DNA of 64,000 bases, taken from Fibrella aquatilis (lineage in GTDB: Bacteria; Bacteroidota; Bacteroidia; Cytophagales; Spirosomataceae). This document shows, piece by piece, positions 17,857-27,392 of this stretch. The position numbers and the translations under genes were made by a program. The first letter of the stretch is position 1. The number at the start of each line of letters is the position of its first letter. The stretch spans positions 24,400-88,399 of the forward strand of contig NZ_JAFMYU010000026.1 of assembly GCF_017353255.1 (NCBI RefSeq), written 5' to 3'. The notes under the pieces are model-generated. The model made no database searches. It had not been told where the DNA came from and saw nothing but the letters and a program-made list of their open reading frames with translations.

Positions 17857-17968
17857 TGTACAATGAATAATGTATAATGTACAATGATTAATCAGCCCGC
17901 TACGGTGGTACAATGTTGCTTACGCTGTCTGTGGCTCATTGTACATTGTACATTATACATTGTACATT
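17855..17968. repeat. Composite inverted repeat of TGTACAATG units at the start of a gene
   Basis: Arms 17855-17887 and 17936-17968 (33 bases each) are imperfect reverse complements made of AATGTACAATG-type units. The 48-base loop contains GTTGCTTACGC, also found in the palindrome at 5185-5296. The left arm overlaps the MoxR stop codon. The right arm is read as coding sequence of the next protein. Related units occur at 40461-40551 and 63920-63966. Confidence 0.8.
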
Positions 17969-19002
17969 CTTCTCATGGACAGTCGCTGGAGGGTGCCTGG
18001 GTGGGGGTGAGGATGGAACTCGACAGCGGGTTTGCCTGTCCGTTGCCGCTGTATCTGGATGTCCGCGCCGACAGTACGTATACGCTTAGCCTGATCGACA
18101 ATGCGGCCCGCAACCCTCGCGCTACCTGGGCCATGAACGGGCAGGGGCTACGGCTCGACACGCTGCTGTTTGGCCCAAAACAAGTGCGCCTGACCGATAC
18201 TGAACTGAGCCTGACGGGCAGCAGTCCCATGCTGTTTCGGCGCGTACCGGTGGTGCCCAATACGGACCTGACCGAAACCGCCGTGCAGGCGTGGCTCACT
18301 AACCGAATCTGGCAGAAAGGTATCGTCCGATACCATTTTCACGACGGCGGGCAGGCCTGCGTGGAAGCTGTGGGTAGCCGTGACCGGGCCATCCGCTGCT
18401 GGTCGGTGGTGAGGCGGGATGGGGCGATTTTCATTATCGTGAAAGGCAACCGAATCGACTGTTCACGGAACTACGACGCGCCCATGCTGGTGGAAAAAAT
18501 GACTGCCAATACGTTGACCGTCAACGAGTTTTCTGATAAAGTAAGCAGGGTAAATCTAATGGCGCTGGGTACGTTGCCCGTCCATAAGTCGTGCGAACCG
18601 GTTGGTTTTCAGGTATGTAGTTCCTGCTTTTACGAAGTCAATGAGCGGGCCAATGAACTGGATAAGAAAGGCCCTGCCGGGCGTTTTTACGCTATCCGGC
18701 AACGGCTTCAAGCTGCCTATGTGCCAGGTGAAGAAGCAGGCCAAACCGGCGTGGTGCAGGTGCGTTGCGTGGTGAATTGCGAAGGAGAGGCGGGGCGTTT
18801 TTCGGTCAGAACCTACGGCCCCCACTACCAGCTACTGCCTCGCAACGGGCCAACGGCCAATCAGTTGTTGCGTATCCTGCAAACCCACTTCGCCACGGGC
18901 TGGCAACCCGGTAGGGTGCGCAACATAACCCGCCCGCTCGACTACGTGGCCATCATTAATATCCGCCTTGTTGAGGGGCGCATAACCGACGTTTTTCCAT
19001 GA
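17884..19002 (+). CDS. Secreted protein of unknown function, N-terminus encoded by a repeat
   Basis: 372 residues. No family recognised. From about residue 34 (QSLEGAWVGVRMELDSG) the sequence looks like the mature part of a secreted lipocalin-like or stress-type domain, followed by a Cys-containing C-terminal half (SCEPVGFQVCSSCFYEVNE, RCVVNCEGEAG, GWQPGRVRN) that resembles a TonB-C/energy-transducer-like strand region. Residues 1-33, including LWLIVHCTLYIVHSSHG, are encoded by the inverted repeat; this hydrophobic stretch could serve as a signal peptide but lacks a basic n-region. The true start is therefore uncertain. It lies between MoxR and DUF58, where the cluster in related genomes usually has no gene, and overlaps the next gene by 4 bases. 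Confidence 0.6.
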   Translation: MINQPATVVQCCLRCLWLIVHCTLYIVHSSHGQSLEGAWVGVRMELDSGFACPLPLYLDVRADSTYTLSLIDNAARNPRATWAMNGQGLRLDTLLFGPKQVRLTDTELSLTGSSPMLFRRVPVVPNTDLTETAVQAWLTNRIWQKGIVRYHFHDGGQACVEAVGSRDRAIRCWSVVRRDGAIFIIVKGNRIDCSRNYDAPMLVEKMTANTLTVNEFSDKVSRVNLMALGTLPVHKSCEPVGFQVCSSCFYEVNERANELDKKGPAGRFYAIRQRLQAAYVPGEEAGQTGVVQVRCVVNCEGEAGRFSVRTYGPHYQLLPRNGPTANQLLRILQTHFATGWQPGRVRNITRPLDYVAIINIRLVEGRITDVFP

Positions 19003-19820
19003 TGCTCCGACTGCTTTGTTTGCTGCTGCTGCTTGCGAACCTGGCGCAGGCCCAAAACGAAAGTGCGCTGATGGAACAACTCACCCGTCGGCTTACTGAA
19101 ACGGCCAAATACAGCCGCCCGTGGGGGTATGTGTACTACCACAACTGGCTCGACAGCACGATCCGGGCGGGGGGAAAAGACATTGGCGATCATACGTTTT
19201 ACAAAGGTCTTTCGCTGCTGGAACAACGGGCCTACGACCAGGCAGTGCCACTGCTAGAAGAGGCCTGTCGGCAGCAACCCAAGCACCACGGCTACGTGGG
19301 CTGGGTGTACCTGGATATCCTCCGCGACTACCCCCGCGCGCTGACTCACTACGACGCCTACGATGCGCTAACTCCCGACGTGGACGACCGCGAAGGCGAC
19401 CATGCCGTGAGCTACCTGCGGGCCGAAATCTACCGGTTTATGGGTCGCCCGGCCGAGGCTCTGCCGGGTTATGACAAAGCCATTGCACTCATTGAAGACA
19501 AGCACGGCCCCAGCTGGGTCAACTACCGCTACTACCTGGCGCGGGGACAGGCCCGGCTGGCGCTGGGTATGGTCGATGATGCCCTGGCTGACTTCAACAA
19601 AGCCATTCCCAACAACCCCAGCAGCGCCGCATCGAGCTACTGGAAAGGCCGGGCGTTGCAGGCCCAAAATCGCCCCGTCGAGGCTCGTATGGCCTATAAC
19701 GATGCCCTGCTGTGGCTTCGAAACTCGACCGTGGAACAGGACCGCTATTATGAAGAACAGGACGCCGTTTATGAACAACAGGTAGACACGGCCCTGGCTA
19801 GTTTACCCAAATCACCCTGA
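18999..19820 (+). CDS. Secreted TPR repeat protein
   Basis: 273 residues. Signal peptide 1-19 (MMLRLLCLLLLLANLAQAQ). The remainder contains tetratricopeptide-like helices: GLSLLEQRAYDQAVPLLEEA, AEIYRFMGRPAEALPGYDKA, ARLALGMVDDALADFNKA and RALQAQNRPVEARMAYNDAL. TPR arrays bind protein partners; the likely location is the periplasm. It overlaps the previous unknown gene by ATGATG and is followed 11 bases later by DUF58, so the pair appears inserted into, but co-transcribed with, the MoxR/DUF58 operon. Confidence 0.8.
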   Translation: MMLRLLCLLLLLANLAQAQNESALMEQLTRRLTETAKYSRPWGYVYYHNWLDSTIRAGGKDIGDHTFYKGLSLLEQRAYDQAVPLLEEACRQQPKHHGYVGWVYLDILRDYPRALTHYDAYDALTPDVDDREGDHAVSYLRAEIYRFMGRPAEALPGYDKAIALIEDKHGPSWVNYRYYLARGQARLALGMVDDALADFNKAIPNNPSSAASSYWKGRALQAQNRPVEARMAYNDALLWLRNSTVEQDRYYEEQDAVYEQQVDTALASLPKSP

Positions 19821-19831
19821 TACGCTGCCGT

Positions 19832-21193
19832 ATGAAAGTTTTCCGTGCTCTGTTTGTCTCGTTGCGTCTGTGGCTGCTGCTGTTGGGGTTTGTGCTGGCA
19901 TTTGTGGTAGCCTATGCGTTTCCGCTCCTGTTTCCGGTATTGCAGATCGCCTTTGTCGTATTGCTGTTGCTGTTGCTGATCGAAGGGTTTTTGTTGTTCC
20001 GGCAGAATACGGTGGGCAGTCAGCCGGTATTTTTTGCCCGCCGCGAACTGCCCGAACGGCTGTCGAACGGCGACGACAACCCCGTTACGCTCTACCTGGA
20101 AAGCCGCTATCCGTTTGCTACGCCGGTAGAGATCATCGACGAGATTCCGGTGCAGTTTCAGCGCCGCGACGTGCTGTTTACTGCCCAACTGACCCCCAAT
20201 CAGGCCCGCGCCATCCGCTACGAACTGCGTCCCACGCGCCGGGGTGAATACAGCTTCGGGGCCATCAATGTGTTTGTGATGACTCCGCTACGGCTCCTGA
20301 AACGGCGTTTTCAGTTCGAAACGGGGCAAATGGTGCCGGTATATCCGTCGTTTCTGCAAATGCGGCAGTACGAGTTGCTGGCTGTGTCGAACCGGCTTAC
20401 TGAATTGGGTATCAAGCGCATACGGCGTGTGGGCCACAGCATGGAATTTGAGCAGATCCGGCCCTATACCCAGGGCGACGACCTGCGGAGCATCAACTGG
20501 AAAGCCACCGCCCGCCGCGCCGACGTGGGGCAGGCGGGCCTGATCGTGAACGCCTACCAGGACGAACGGTCGCAGGGGGTGTATTGCCTCATAGACAAGG
20601 GGCGCGTGATGCAGTCGCCGTTTGGGGGGCTTACCCTGCTCGACTACGCCATCAACGCGTCGCTGGTGCTGAGCAACATTGCGCTTATGAAACAGGACCG
20701 CGCCGGGCTGATTACGTTTTCGGAAAGAATAGGGCAGGTGGTACCCGCCGAACGTCGGCCCGGCCACATGCAGAAGTTGCTGGAGGTGCTGTATCGGCAG
20801 AAAACGCGCTTCCTGGAAACCGATTTCGAGGCGCTTTACACAACCGTGCGTACGCAGGTGCGGCAACGGAGTTTGCTCTTGCTGTTCACCAATTTTGAAA
20901 CCCTCAACGGCCTGCAACGTCAGTTGCCTTACCTCCGCCGCCTGGCCAAAGACCACCTGCTGCTGGTCATTTTCTTCGACAACACCGAACTCCGCAGCCT
21001 GCTCGACACCCCCGCCGCCAACACCGAGGGCGTCTACATGAAAACGATTGCCGAGAAATTCGCCTACGAAAAGCGTCAGATTGTCAAGGAGTTACAGCAA
21101 TACGGCATCGCCAGTATCCTCACCGCCCCGCAAGACCTCACCGCCAATACAGTTAATAAGTATTTAGAGTTGAAAGCGCGCGGTATGATTTGA
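19832..21193 (+). CDS. DUF58 domain protein, partner of MoxR
   Basis: 453 residues. Two close N-terminal membrane helices (about 10-32 and 35-58) anchor it. An Ig-like linker domain (about 70-160) includes LRPTRRGEYSFGAINVFVMT. The DUF58 core shows RVGHSMEFEQIRPYTQGDD, then RSINWKATARRADV, the family signature. The C-terminal half has a von Willebrand A-like fold (GVYCLIDKGR, LLLLFTNFETLNG). DUF58 proteins are encoded with MoxR ATPases and thought to work with them at the membrane. It is the last gene of this operon; a large composite palindrome follows 3 bases after the stop. Confidence 0.9.
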   Translation: MKVFRALFVSLRLWLLLLGFVLAFVVAYAFPLLFPVLQIAFVVLLLLLLIEGFLLFRQNTVGSQPVFFARRELPERLSNGDDNPVTLYLESRYPFATPVEIIDEIPVQFQRRDVLFTAQLTPNQARAIRYELRPTRRGEYSFGAINVFVMTPLRLLKRRFQFETGQMVPVYPSFLQMRQYELLAVSNRLTELGIKRIRRVGHSMEFEQIRPYTQGDDLRSINWKATARRADVGQAGLIVNAYQDERSQGVYCLIDKGRVMQSPFGGLTLLDYAINASLVLSNIALMKQDRAGLITFSERIGQVVPAERRPGHMQKLLEVLYRQKTRFLETDFEALYTTVRTQVRQRSLLLLFTNFETLNGLQRQLPYLRRLAKDHLLLVIFFDNTELRSLLDTPAANTEGVYMKTIAEKFAYEKRQIVKELQQYGIASILTAPQDLTANTVNKYLELKARGMI

Positions 21194-21196
21194 AGA

Positions 21197-21402
21197 GAGT
21201 GGTAAGTGATAAGTGGTGAGTTTGCCTTCGCCAGGGCATTGCTTTCGCGTGGCCCTTCGACAGGCTCAGGGTGACACGCCAGTAGAGCAATCTCAACAAG
21301 TTGATTCAAGGTCATTGTCACCCTGAGCCTGTCGAAGGGCTACGCGAAAGCAATACGCCTGCGGCAGCAAACTCACCACTCACCGTTCAGCACTCACCAC
21401 TC
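21197..21402. repeat. 206-bp composite inverted repeat with CCTTCGACAGGCTCAGGGTGA core
   Basis: Left arm 21197-21276 and right arm 21316-21402 pair over about 80 bases with small gaps. Layers from outside in: GTGGTGAGT-type units, a stretch with ATTGCTTTCGCGT, then the core CTTCGACAGGCTCAGGGTGA. The core is a motif I know as widely dispersed in intergenic DNA of many bacteria, where it is often mistranslated as CHPEPVEG. The element fills the gap between DUF58 and the exporter gene. Confidence 0.85.
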
Positions 21403-21446
21403 CCTTCCCACTCATGCGCTAACTTGCGCCCTGAATTACGTCCGTT

Positions 21447-23813
21447 ATGATTTGGTCTCGCATTGCCCGCTTTATCCTCTCCAATCGTTTGTTGCTGCTG
21501 CTGATCGTGCTGGTCGGTACGGTGTTTATGGGCTACCGGGCTTCGCGCGTGAAGTTCTCCTACGAATACGCCCAGATCCTACCCACCATCGACCCTGATT
21601 ACATTCGGTATCAGGCGTTTAAGCAGCGCTTTGGCGAAGACGGCAACGTGATGGTAGTCGGTATCGAGACCGATTCGATGTACCGCCTGCCCTTCCTGAC
21701 CGACTGGCAACAGCTCACCCGGCAGATCAAAGCCATCGACGGTATCCGCGACGTGGTGGCCAATACAGGCCTCTACACCATTGTGCTCAACGACAGCACC
21801 GACCAGTTTCAGTTCAAACCCATCAGCACACAACTACCTGTTAGTCAGGTCGAAGCAGACAGTTTGCAGCGCACCATCAGCCGGTTGCCGTTCTACCAGG
21901 GCCTCGTAACTGATTCGTCGGGGCGGGCGCACCTGATGGCTATTTCCTTCGACCAAAAAAAGCTGAACACCAAGGGGCGCATTGCTACCGTGCGGCAGAT
22001 CGAAAAGCTGGCCCTGGCTTTCGGGGAGCGGCATAAACTCACGGCCCACATGTCGGGACTGCCGTTTATCCGCACCGAGTTTACGGCCAAAGTAAGCAAC
22101 GAAATGTTCCTGTTTTTTGGGCTGGCATTCCTGGTTACGGCCCTCATTTTGCTGTTCTTTTTCCGGTCGTGGGTGGTGGTGGGCATCACCATGGTGGTCG
22201 TTACGGTGGGCGTGGTCTGGACGGTGGGCTACATGTCGCTGTTTGGGTATACGATCACCATTTTGTCGGGACTGATTCCGCCGCTGATCATCGTGATCGG
22301 GGTGCCCAACGCCATCTTTCTGCTCAACCGCTACCATAGCGAACTGGGCCGGGGGCTGTCGCAGCACGACGCCCTCACGGTGGCCATTACGAAGGTGGGT
22401 GAGACCACGTTTTTTGCCAACGTCACCACGTCCATCGGCTTCTTCGTGTTCTACTTCACCAGCAGCCCACTCCTGCTCGAATTCGGACTGGTAGCCTCGC
22501 TGGGGGTGATGAGCACATACTTGATTTCGCTCATACTCATCCCGCTGGCATTCAGCCGGTTAGCCGTACCGACGGAACAACAGCGCAGCCATTTGGATAA
22601 GCCATTGCTGACTCGTTTTCTGGTCTGGGTAGACCACCTCGTACACCACCGCCGCCCGGCCATTTATACCTTCGTGGGTACATTTGTGGTGCTGGGGCTG
22701 GTGGGTATGAGCCTGGTGAAAGCCGTTGGCTACGTAGTGGATGACCTGCCCAAAAACGACCCCATTTATACCGACCTGAAGTACTTCGAAAAGACCTACC
22801 ACGGCGTGCTGCCACTGGAAGTAAGCATCGACGCGGGCCGGGCCGGGCGGGTGCTCACACCCCAGACGCTGACCAAAATCAAGCTGCTGCAACGCGAATT
22901 TGCCCGCCACCCGGAGTTTGCCCGGCCGCTGTCGGTGGTAGAGGCGGTGAAGTTTTTTTACCAGGCCTACCGGGGGGGCGACCCGCGCTACTACATCCTG
23001 CCGCCCGCGCTGGAGATGGCCAAGCTGCAACGCTACACAAGCCAAATGGGCACGGGCACCTCGCGGTCGGGCAGCGTAAGCCTGAAATCATACGTCGATT
23101 CGTCGCGGCGCTACACGCGGGTAAGTTTTCAGGTGGCCGACGTGGGCACCGCCCGCCTCCACACGCTCATTGATGAACTGCAACCCCGCGCCGATTCGAT
23201 CTTCAATTACAACCGCGATACCGGTCAGTGGGTGGACGCTGCTGACCGGTATACCATCAACCTCACGGGCAACAGCGTGGTGTTTGAACGGGGTAACCAG
23301 TACCTGCTGCGCAACCTGGCCGAAAGCACCTTGCTGGCCATTTTCCTGGTCTCCATCGTGCTCGTGATCCTCCTCCGCGACGTGCGGCTGAGCCTGATTG
23401 CCATTTTGCCAAGCGTGGTGCCACTGATCGTGACGGCGGGGCTGATGGGTTATTTCGGCATTCATCTCAAGCCGTCTACCATCCTGATTTTCAGCATCGC
23501 CTTCGGCCTTTCCTCCGACGGTACGATCTATTTCATCACCAAATACCGCGACGAACTCACGCGGGGGCAGGCCACCGTAGCCGAGGCTATTTCGCGTACC
23601 ATCCGCCAAACGGGCGTCAGTATGGTCTACACGGCCTTTATTCTCTTCGTGGGCTTCGCCATTTTCACCGCCTCTACTTTTCAGGGTACCGTGGCGCTGG
23701 GTATCCTGGTCTCCATCACCTTGCTCATGGGCATGACCGCCAACCTCGTCTTGCTCCCCGCTTTTTTATTGACGGTGTATGAACGGCGGCGGAAGAAAGA
23801 AGCAGTTGGTTAG
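21447..23813 (+). CDS. MMPL/RND superfamily exporter
   Basis: 788 residues with about twelve membrane helices in two halves: one helix at 13-32, a large periplasmic loop to about 210, five helices at 215-375, a helix at about 405, a second periplasmic loop (430-630), then five helices to the end. The second-half helix with SIAFGLSSDGTIYFITKYRDEL carries the acidic residue typical of RND proton relay. This is a two-domain exporter of the hydrophobe/sterol-sensing-like RND type rather than a tripartite drug pump; there is no adaptor or outer-membrane gene next to it. Lipid-like substrates are typical for the family, but not shown here. GFAIFTASTFQGTVALGILV near the C-terminus is typical. Confidence 0.85.
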   Translation: MIWSRIARFILSNRLLLLLIVLVGTVFMGYRASRVKFSYEYAQILPTIDPDYIRYQAFKQRFGEDGNVMVVGIETDSMYRLPFLTDWQQLTRQIKAIDGIRDVVANTGLYTIVLNDSTDQFQFKPISTQLPVSQVEADSLQRTISRLPFYQGLVTDSSGRAHLMAISFDQKKLNTKGRIATVRQIEKLALAFGERHKLTAHMSGLPFIRTEFTAKVSNEMFLFFGLAFLVTALILLFFFRSWVVVGITMVVVTVGVVWTVGYMSLFGYTITILSGLIPPLIIVIGVPNAIFLLNRYHSELGRGLSQHDALTVAITKVGETTFFANVTTSIGFFVFYFTSSPLLLEFGLVASLGVMSTYLISLILIPLAFSRLAVPTEQQRSHLDKPLLTRFLVWVDHLVHHRRPAIYTFVGTFVVLGLVGMSLVKAVGYVVDDLPKNDPIYTDLKYFEKTYHGVLPLEVSIDAGRAGRVLTPQTLTKIKLLQREFARHPEFARPLSVVEAVKFFYQAYRGGDPRYYILPPALEMAKLQRYTSQMGTGTSRSGSVSLKSYVDSSRRYTRVSFQVADVGTARLHTLIDELQPRADSIFNYNRDTGQWVDAADRYTINLTGNSVVFERGNQYLLRNLAESTLLAIFLVSIVLVILLRDVRLSLIAILPSVVPLIVTAGLMGYFGIHLKPSTILIFSIAFGLSSDGTIYFITKYRDELTRGQATVAEAISRTIRQTGVSMVYTAFILFVGFAIFTASTFQGTVALGILVSITLLMGMTANLVLLPAFLLTVYERRRKKEAVG

Positions 23814-23870
23814 TAGTCATTGGTCATTCAGTAGCTGGATACGACCAATGGCCAATGACCAATGACTACT
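23812..23870. repeat. Inverted repeat of CATTGGTCATT units after the exporter gene
   Basis: Arms 23812-23828 and 23854-23870 are perfect 17-base reverse complements, with an extra partial copy (CCAATGGCCAATGACC) inside the right side. The left arm starts in the exporter stop codon. The unit is shared with the short palindrome at 35775-35800. Confidence 0.8.
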
Positions 23871-23945
23871 TATTTCCGCTACGCTCCAATCTGAGCATGA
23901 GCATTTTACGTAAGTGGTAATTCTCACCCTTACCTACATTCCTAC

Positions 23946-26900
23946 GTGCTCCGACCTACTCTACAGCGGCGTTGCCTCCTGATTCTGGTCGGGCTGTTTA
24001 GCAGCGTGGCGGGGTGGGCGCAGCCGGGGTCGTCGGTGTTGCAAACGGGGGTATGGGTAAAAATTGGCGTGACGGGTACGGGAATTATTCGGCTTGATCA
24101 GGCGCTGCTGACCAGGGTTAATGGGGCCTTCGCCACGGCCGACCCGCGCCTGTTTCGGCTTTATGGCAACGGCGGCGCGCCCCTGCCGCAACCCAACGCC
24201 ACCCCCCGCCCGGTCGATCTGCTGGAAAACGCCATCCAAATCACGGGCGAAGCCGACGGCCGTTTCGATCCCTCCGACGCAGTCCTGTTTTTTGGCCAAA
24301 GCACCACCACTATTCTCGACAACGGCGCCGGCCAACCCCTCACGCATCAACTCAACCCCTACGCCGACACTACCTTCTATTTTCTAACCATCGGTACCTC
24401 TGCCGGGCTGCGGGTAGCCAACCGGGCAGTGGGTAGCACCATCGGCACCCCCATCTCTACCTACGACGACTACCTGTTTCACGAGGCTGAACGGGTGAAG
24501 CCGCTGCCGTCGGGGCGGTTCTGGCTGGGCGAAGCATTTCAGGGGGAACTGTCTCAGCGTCAGACTATTGATTTCGCTGCACCGGGCCGGGTACCCAATA
24601 CGCCTGTGGTGGTGCGGTCGGCGGTGATGGCTTCCTCAACAGCGTCGACTACATATTTTTTGCAGCTTAATGGCGCCAACGTTGGCAGCCAAACGGTAGA
24701 GCCGGTAGCCGATGCCCTCACGCGTTACACTACGCGGGGGATGCTCAACACCAGCACGTTCACCACCACACCGACGGGTGCCGACCCGCAGCTTTCCGTC
24801 CTGCTCACGTCGAGCCGAAAGGGTGGGGCAGGGTCGTCGGGCTACCTCGATTTCGTGTCTGTTCAGTATCAGCGCGAACTTCGGCAGTATGAACAACCCA
24901 CGGTGGTGCGGACTAGAGGAGGGCGATTTTTGGCGAAACAGGCCACGACCGCGCTGCGCATCTGGGACATAACCAACCCCCTGCGGCCTGTGCAGCAGGC
25001 CTACGCGCTGACGGGGTCAGCGGCCACCTGGTCGTCGGATAGTGCGGCGCGGCAGACGTACCTGCTTTTTACCGATGCCCAAACCGGCCTACCAGCATCG
25101 GTCAGGCCGCTGGCGAACCAGAACCTACGCGGCCAACCAACGCCTAACCTGCTGATTGTGACACCGTTGGCGTGGCGGGCCGAAGCCGAACGGCTGGCGC
25201 AATTTCGGCGAACCAACGATAGCCTGTCGGTGCTGGTGGTGACTACGCAACAGGTCTATAACGAGTTTGGCAGTGGTCAGCCCGACCCCACGGCTATCCG
25301 CGATATGTGCCGGTATTTTTATCGGAAAAACCCACCAACGGCCGTTGGGCAGGGCCTCAACTATTTGCTCCTGTTTGGCGATGCCACCTACGATTACCGC
25401 AACATCGAAGCGTATTTGTCGCCCGCCGAGCAGGCCAACACGGTGCCTGTCTATGAAAGCAGCGAGTCGCTGCACCCGCTGCTGAGCTTTTCGTCCGACG
25501 ATTATTTTGGGTTTCTGAAAGATACCGACGGCGAGTGGGCCGAGAATTTCACCGGCGACCAACGGCTCGATATCGGCGTGGGTCGGTTGCCGGTTAAGTC
25601 GCCTGAAGAAGCTAAGGCACTGGTTGACAAGTTAATACGCTACGCCACGGACAAAACCACGCTCGGCAACTGGCGGTCGCAGCTGCTGCTCGTGGCCGAC
25701 GATGGTGACGACAATATTCATCAGCGTGATGCCGACCAACTGGCCACTTACGTAGAAGCTCACGCCCCGGCCTATCACCCCGACCGCCTGTTTATCGACC
25801 AGTTTCCGCGCACCACCGACACCGTGGGGACGCAACTGGTGCCCAAATCACCGCGTGTGAACGCGCTGCTCCGGCAGGCCATGCAAGACGGGCGGCTCAT
25901 CATCAACTACACTGGTCACGGGGGCATTCGGGAGTGGGCGCAGGAGCAGGTGCTGACCCTGAAAGACATCCTGACTACCCCCACCACGCGCCTGCCCCTG
26001 TTCGTGACGGCCACCTGCGAGTTTGGCCGCTACGACGACCCCACCAGCAATTCGGGAGCCGAAATTGCCCTCCTGAACTCTACGGGCGGGGGTATCGGGC
26101 TGCTGACCACCACCCGGCCCGTGTTTGCCGACAAAAACCTGCTGCTGAATCAGGCGTTTTACCGAACCGTGTTCCGCCCGAAAGCAGGCCGGATGCCCCG
26201 GCTCGGCGACGTGATCCGGGCCACCAAAGACAGTAGCCTGGCGGGGGTGCAAAACCGGAATTTCGCCCTCCTCGGCGACCCGTCTATGCGCCTGGCTTAC
26301 CCCCGCGCCGACGTAGTGCTTACCCAACTGAACGGCCGCCCGCTGGCAACCCCCGCCACCGACACCCTGCGGGCACTTCAGCGCGTAACGCTCACGGGCG
26401 AAGTCCGCCAACCCGGTAGTGGGCAACCCCTGACCGATTTTTCGGGAACGGCGCAGATCATGCTCTACGACAAGCCCGCCAGCCTGACCACGCTGGGGGT
26501 TGAAGGCAATGCCAAAATGACGTTTCGGTCCTACACCAACCTGCTCTTTTCCGGGCAGGTGCGGGTGCTGAACGGACAATTTCAGGTGCAGTTGAGCCTG
26601 CCCAAAGACCTCGACCTCACCGTGGGGCCGGGCCGACTGTACGCCTATGCCCTCCGTAACGATGGCCTGCTTGATGCAGTTGGAGCCGCCGATTTGCCCA
26701 TTGGTGGCGTGACCGCCCTACCTATTGCTGACGGGCAACCACCCTCCATCCGCCTGTCGCTGGCCGATACGCTGACCACCAAACCGCTGCCAACCGTGGC
26801 TGGCCCAGACGTTACGTTACTGATCGAACTAGCTGATAACGAGGGTGTTAATTTGTCACAGTCGGTGAAAAGTCACGCCATGAGCGGGCAACTCGACAGC

Positions 26901-27392
26901 CGCGAACCGGTACTACTGAGCCAATACTACACCGCCACCACCCCCGACGGGCGGCAGGGGCGCGTGCGATACGTGATCACTGGCCTGGACAATGGTACCC
27001 ACACGATTCGCGTGACGGCCTATGATTTGAGCAACAACGCTGCCGATGCCACGCTGACCTTTGTCGTAACCGATAAACCACCGCTAACCCTGCAATCGCT
27101 GACGGCCTACCCCAACCCGTTTTCTGACAAAGCCACCATCAGCGCCACCCACAACCGCCCCGGTGAAAGCCTGGACTGGTCGTTGGTGGTGTTCGACGCG
27201 GCGGGTAAGCTTATCAGCGAAACCCAGGGGCCGTGCACCAACTGCCCAACGCCCTTTGTGCTTCCCGGCTGGGGACGCAGCAGCAGCGGCAGCACGCTCA
27301 CCAATGGGCTGTACATCTACAAGTTACAGCTCCGTTCAGTGGGCGACGGGACCACGGCTACCGGTAGTGGGAAACTGATACTGGTTCGGTAG
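23946..27392 (+). CDS. porU: T9SS sortase PorU (gingipain-type C25 cysteine peptidase)
   Basis: 1,148 residues, GTG start at 23946 giving a signal peptide that ends near GWAQ. PorU cleaves the C-terminal sorting domain of T9SS cargo at the cell surface and helps attach it to anionic LPS. The C25 peptidase domain spans about 400-790: LLLFGDATYDYRN, catalytic His658 in NYTGHGGIREW, catalytic Cys691 in VTATCEFGRYDDP, and NFALLGDPSMRLAYP at its end. Ig-like domains follow, and the last 90 residues (LTAYPNPFSDKATI ... KLILVR) form a T9SS-like C-terminal domain, as in Porphyromonas PorU. It is the sortase that would process the type A and type B cargo elsewhere in this window. PorV is not in the window. 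Confidence 0.9.
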   Translation: MLRPTLQRRCLLILVGLFSSVAGWAQPGSSVLQTGVWVKIGVTGTGIIRLDQALLTRVNGAFATADPRLFRLYGNGGAPLPQPNATPRPVDLLENAIQITGEADGRFDPSDAVLFFGQSTTTILDNGAGQPLTHQLNPYADTTFYFLTIGTSAGLRVANRAVGSTIGTPISTYDDYLFHEAERVKPLPSGRFWLGEAFQGELSQRQTIDFAAPGRVPNTPVVVRSAVMASSTASTTYFLQLNGANVGSQTVEPVADALTRYTTRGMLNTSTFTTTPTGADPQLSVLLTSSRKGGAGSSGYLDFVSVQYQRELRQYEQPTVVRTRGGRFLAKQATTALRIWDITNPLRPVQQAYALTGSAATWSSDSAARQTYLLFTDAQTGLPASVRPLANQNLRGQPTPNLLIVTPLAWRAEAERLAQFRRTNDSLSVLVVTTQQVYNEFGSGQPDPTAIRDMCRYFYRKNPPTAVGQGLNYLLLFGDATYDYRNIEAYLSPAEQANTVPVYESSESLHPLLSFSSDDYFGFLKDTDGEWAENFTGDQRLDIGVGRLPVKSPEEAKALVDKLIRYATDKTTLGNWRSQLLLVADDGDDNIHQRDADQLATYVEAHAPAYHPDRLFIDQFPRTTDTVGTQLVPKSPRVNALLRQAMQDGRLIINYTGHGGIREWAQEQVLTLKDILTTPTTRLPLFVTATCEFGRYDDPTSNSGAEIALLNSTGGGIGLLTTTRPVFADKNLLLNQAFYRTVFRPKAGRMPRLGDVIRATKDSSLAGVQNRNFALLGDPSMRLAYPRADVVLTQLNGRPLATPATDTLRALQRVTLTGEVRQPGSGQPLTDFSGTAQIMLYDKPASLTTLGVEGNAKMTFRSYTNLLFSGQVRVLNGQFQVQLSLPKDLDLTVGPGRLYAYALRNDGLLDAVGAADLPIGGVTALPIADGQPPSIRLSLADTLTTKPLPTVAGPDVTLLIELADNEGVNLSQSVKSHAMSGQLDSREPVLLSQYYTATTPDGRQGRVRYVITGLDNGTHTIRVTAYDLSNNAADATLTFVVTDKPPLTLQSLTAYPNPFSDKATISATHNRPGESLDWSLVVFDAAGKLISETQGPCTNCPTPFVLPGWGRSSSGSTLTNGLYIYKLQLRSVGDGTTATGSGKLILVR

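Noticed and set aside
21076..21321. Short minus-strand frame containing CHPEPVEGP
   Set aside because: This peptide is the known mistranslation of the dispersed CTTCGACAGGCTCAGGG repeat, not a protein.
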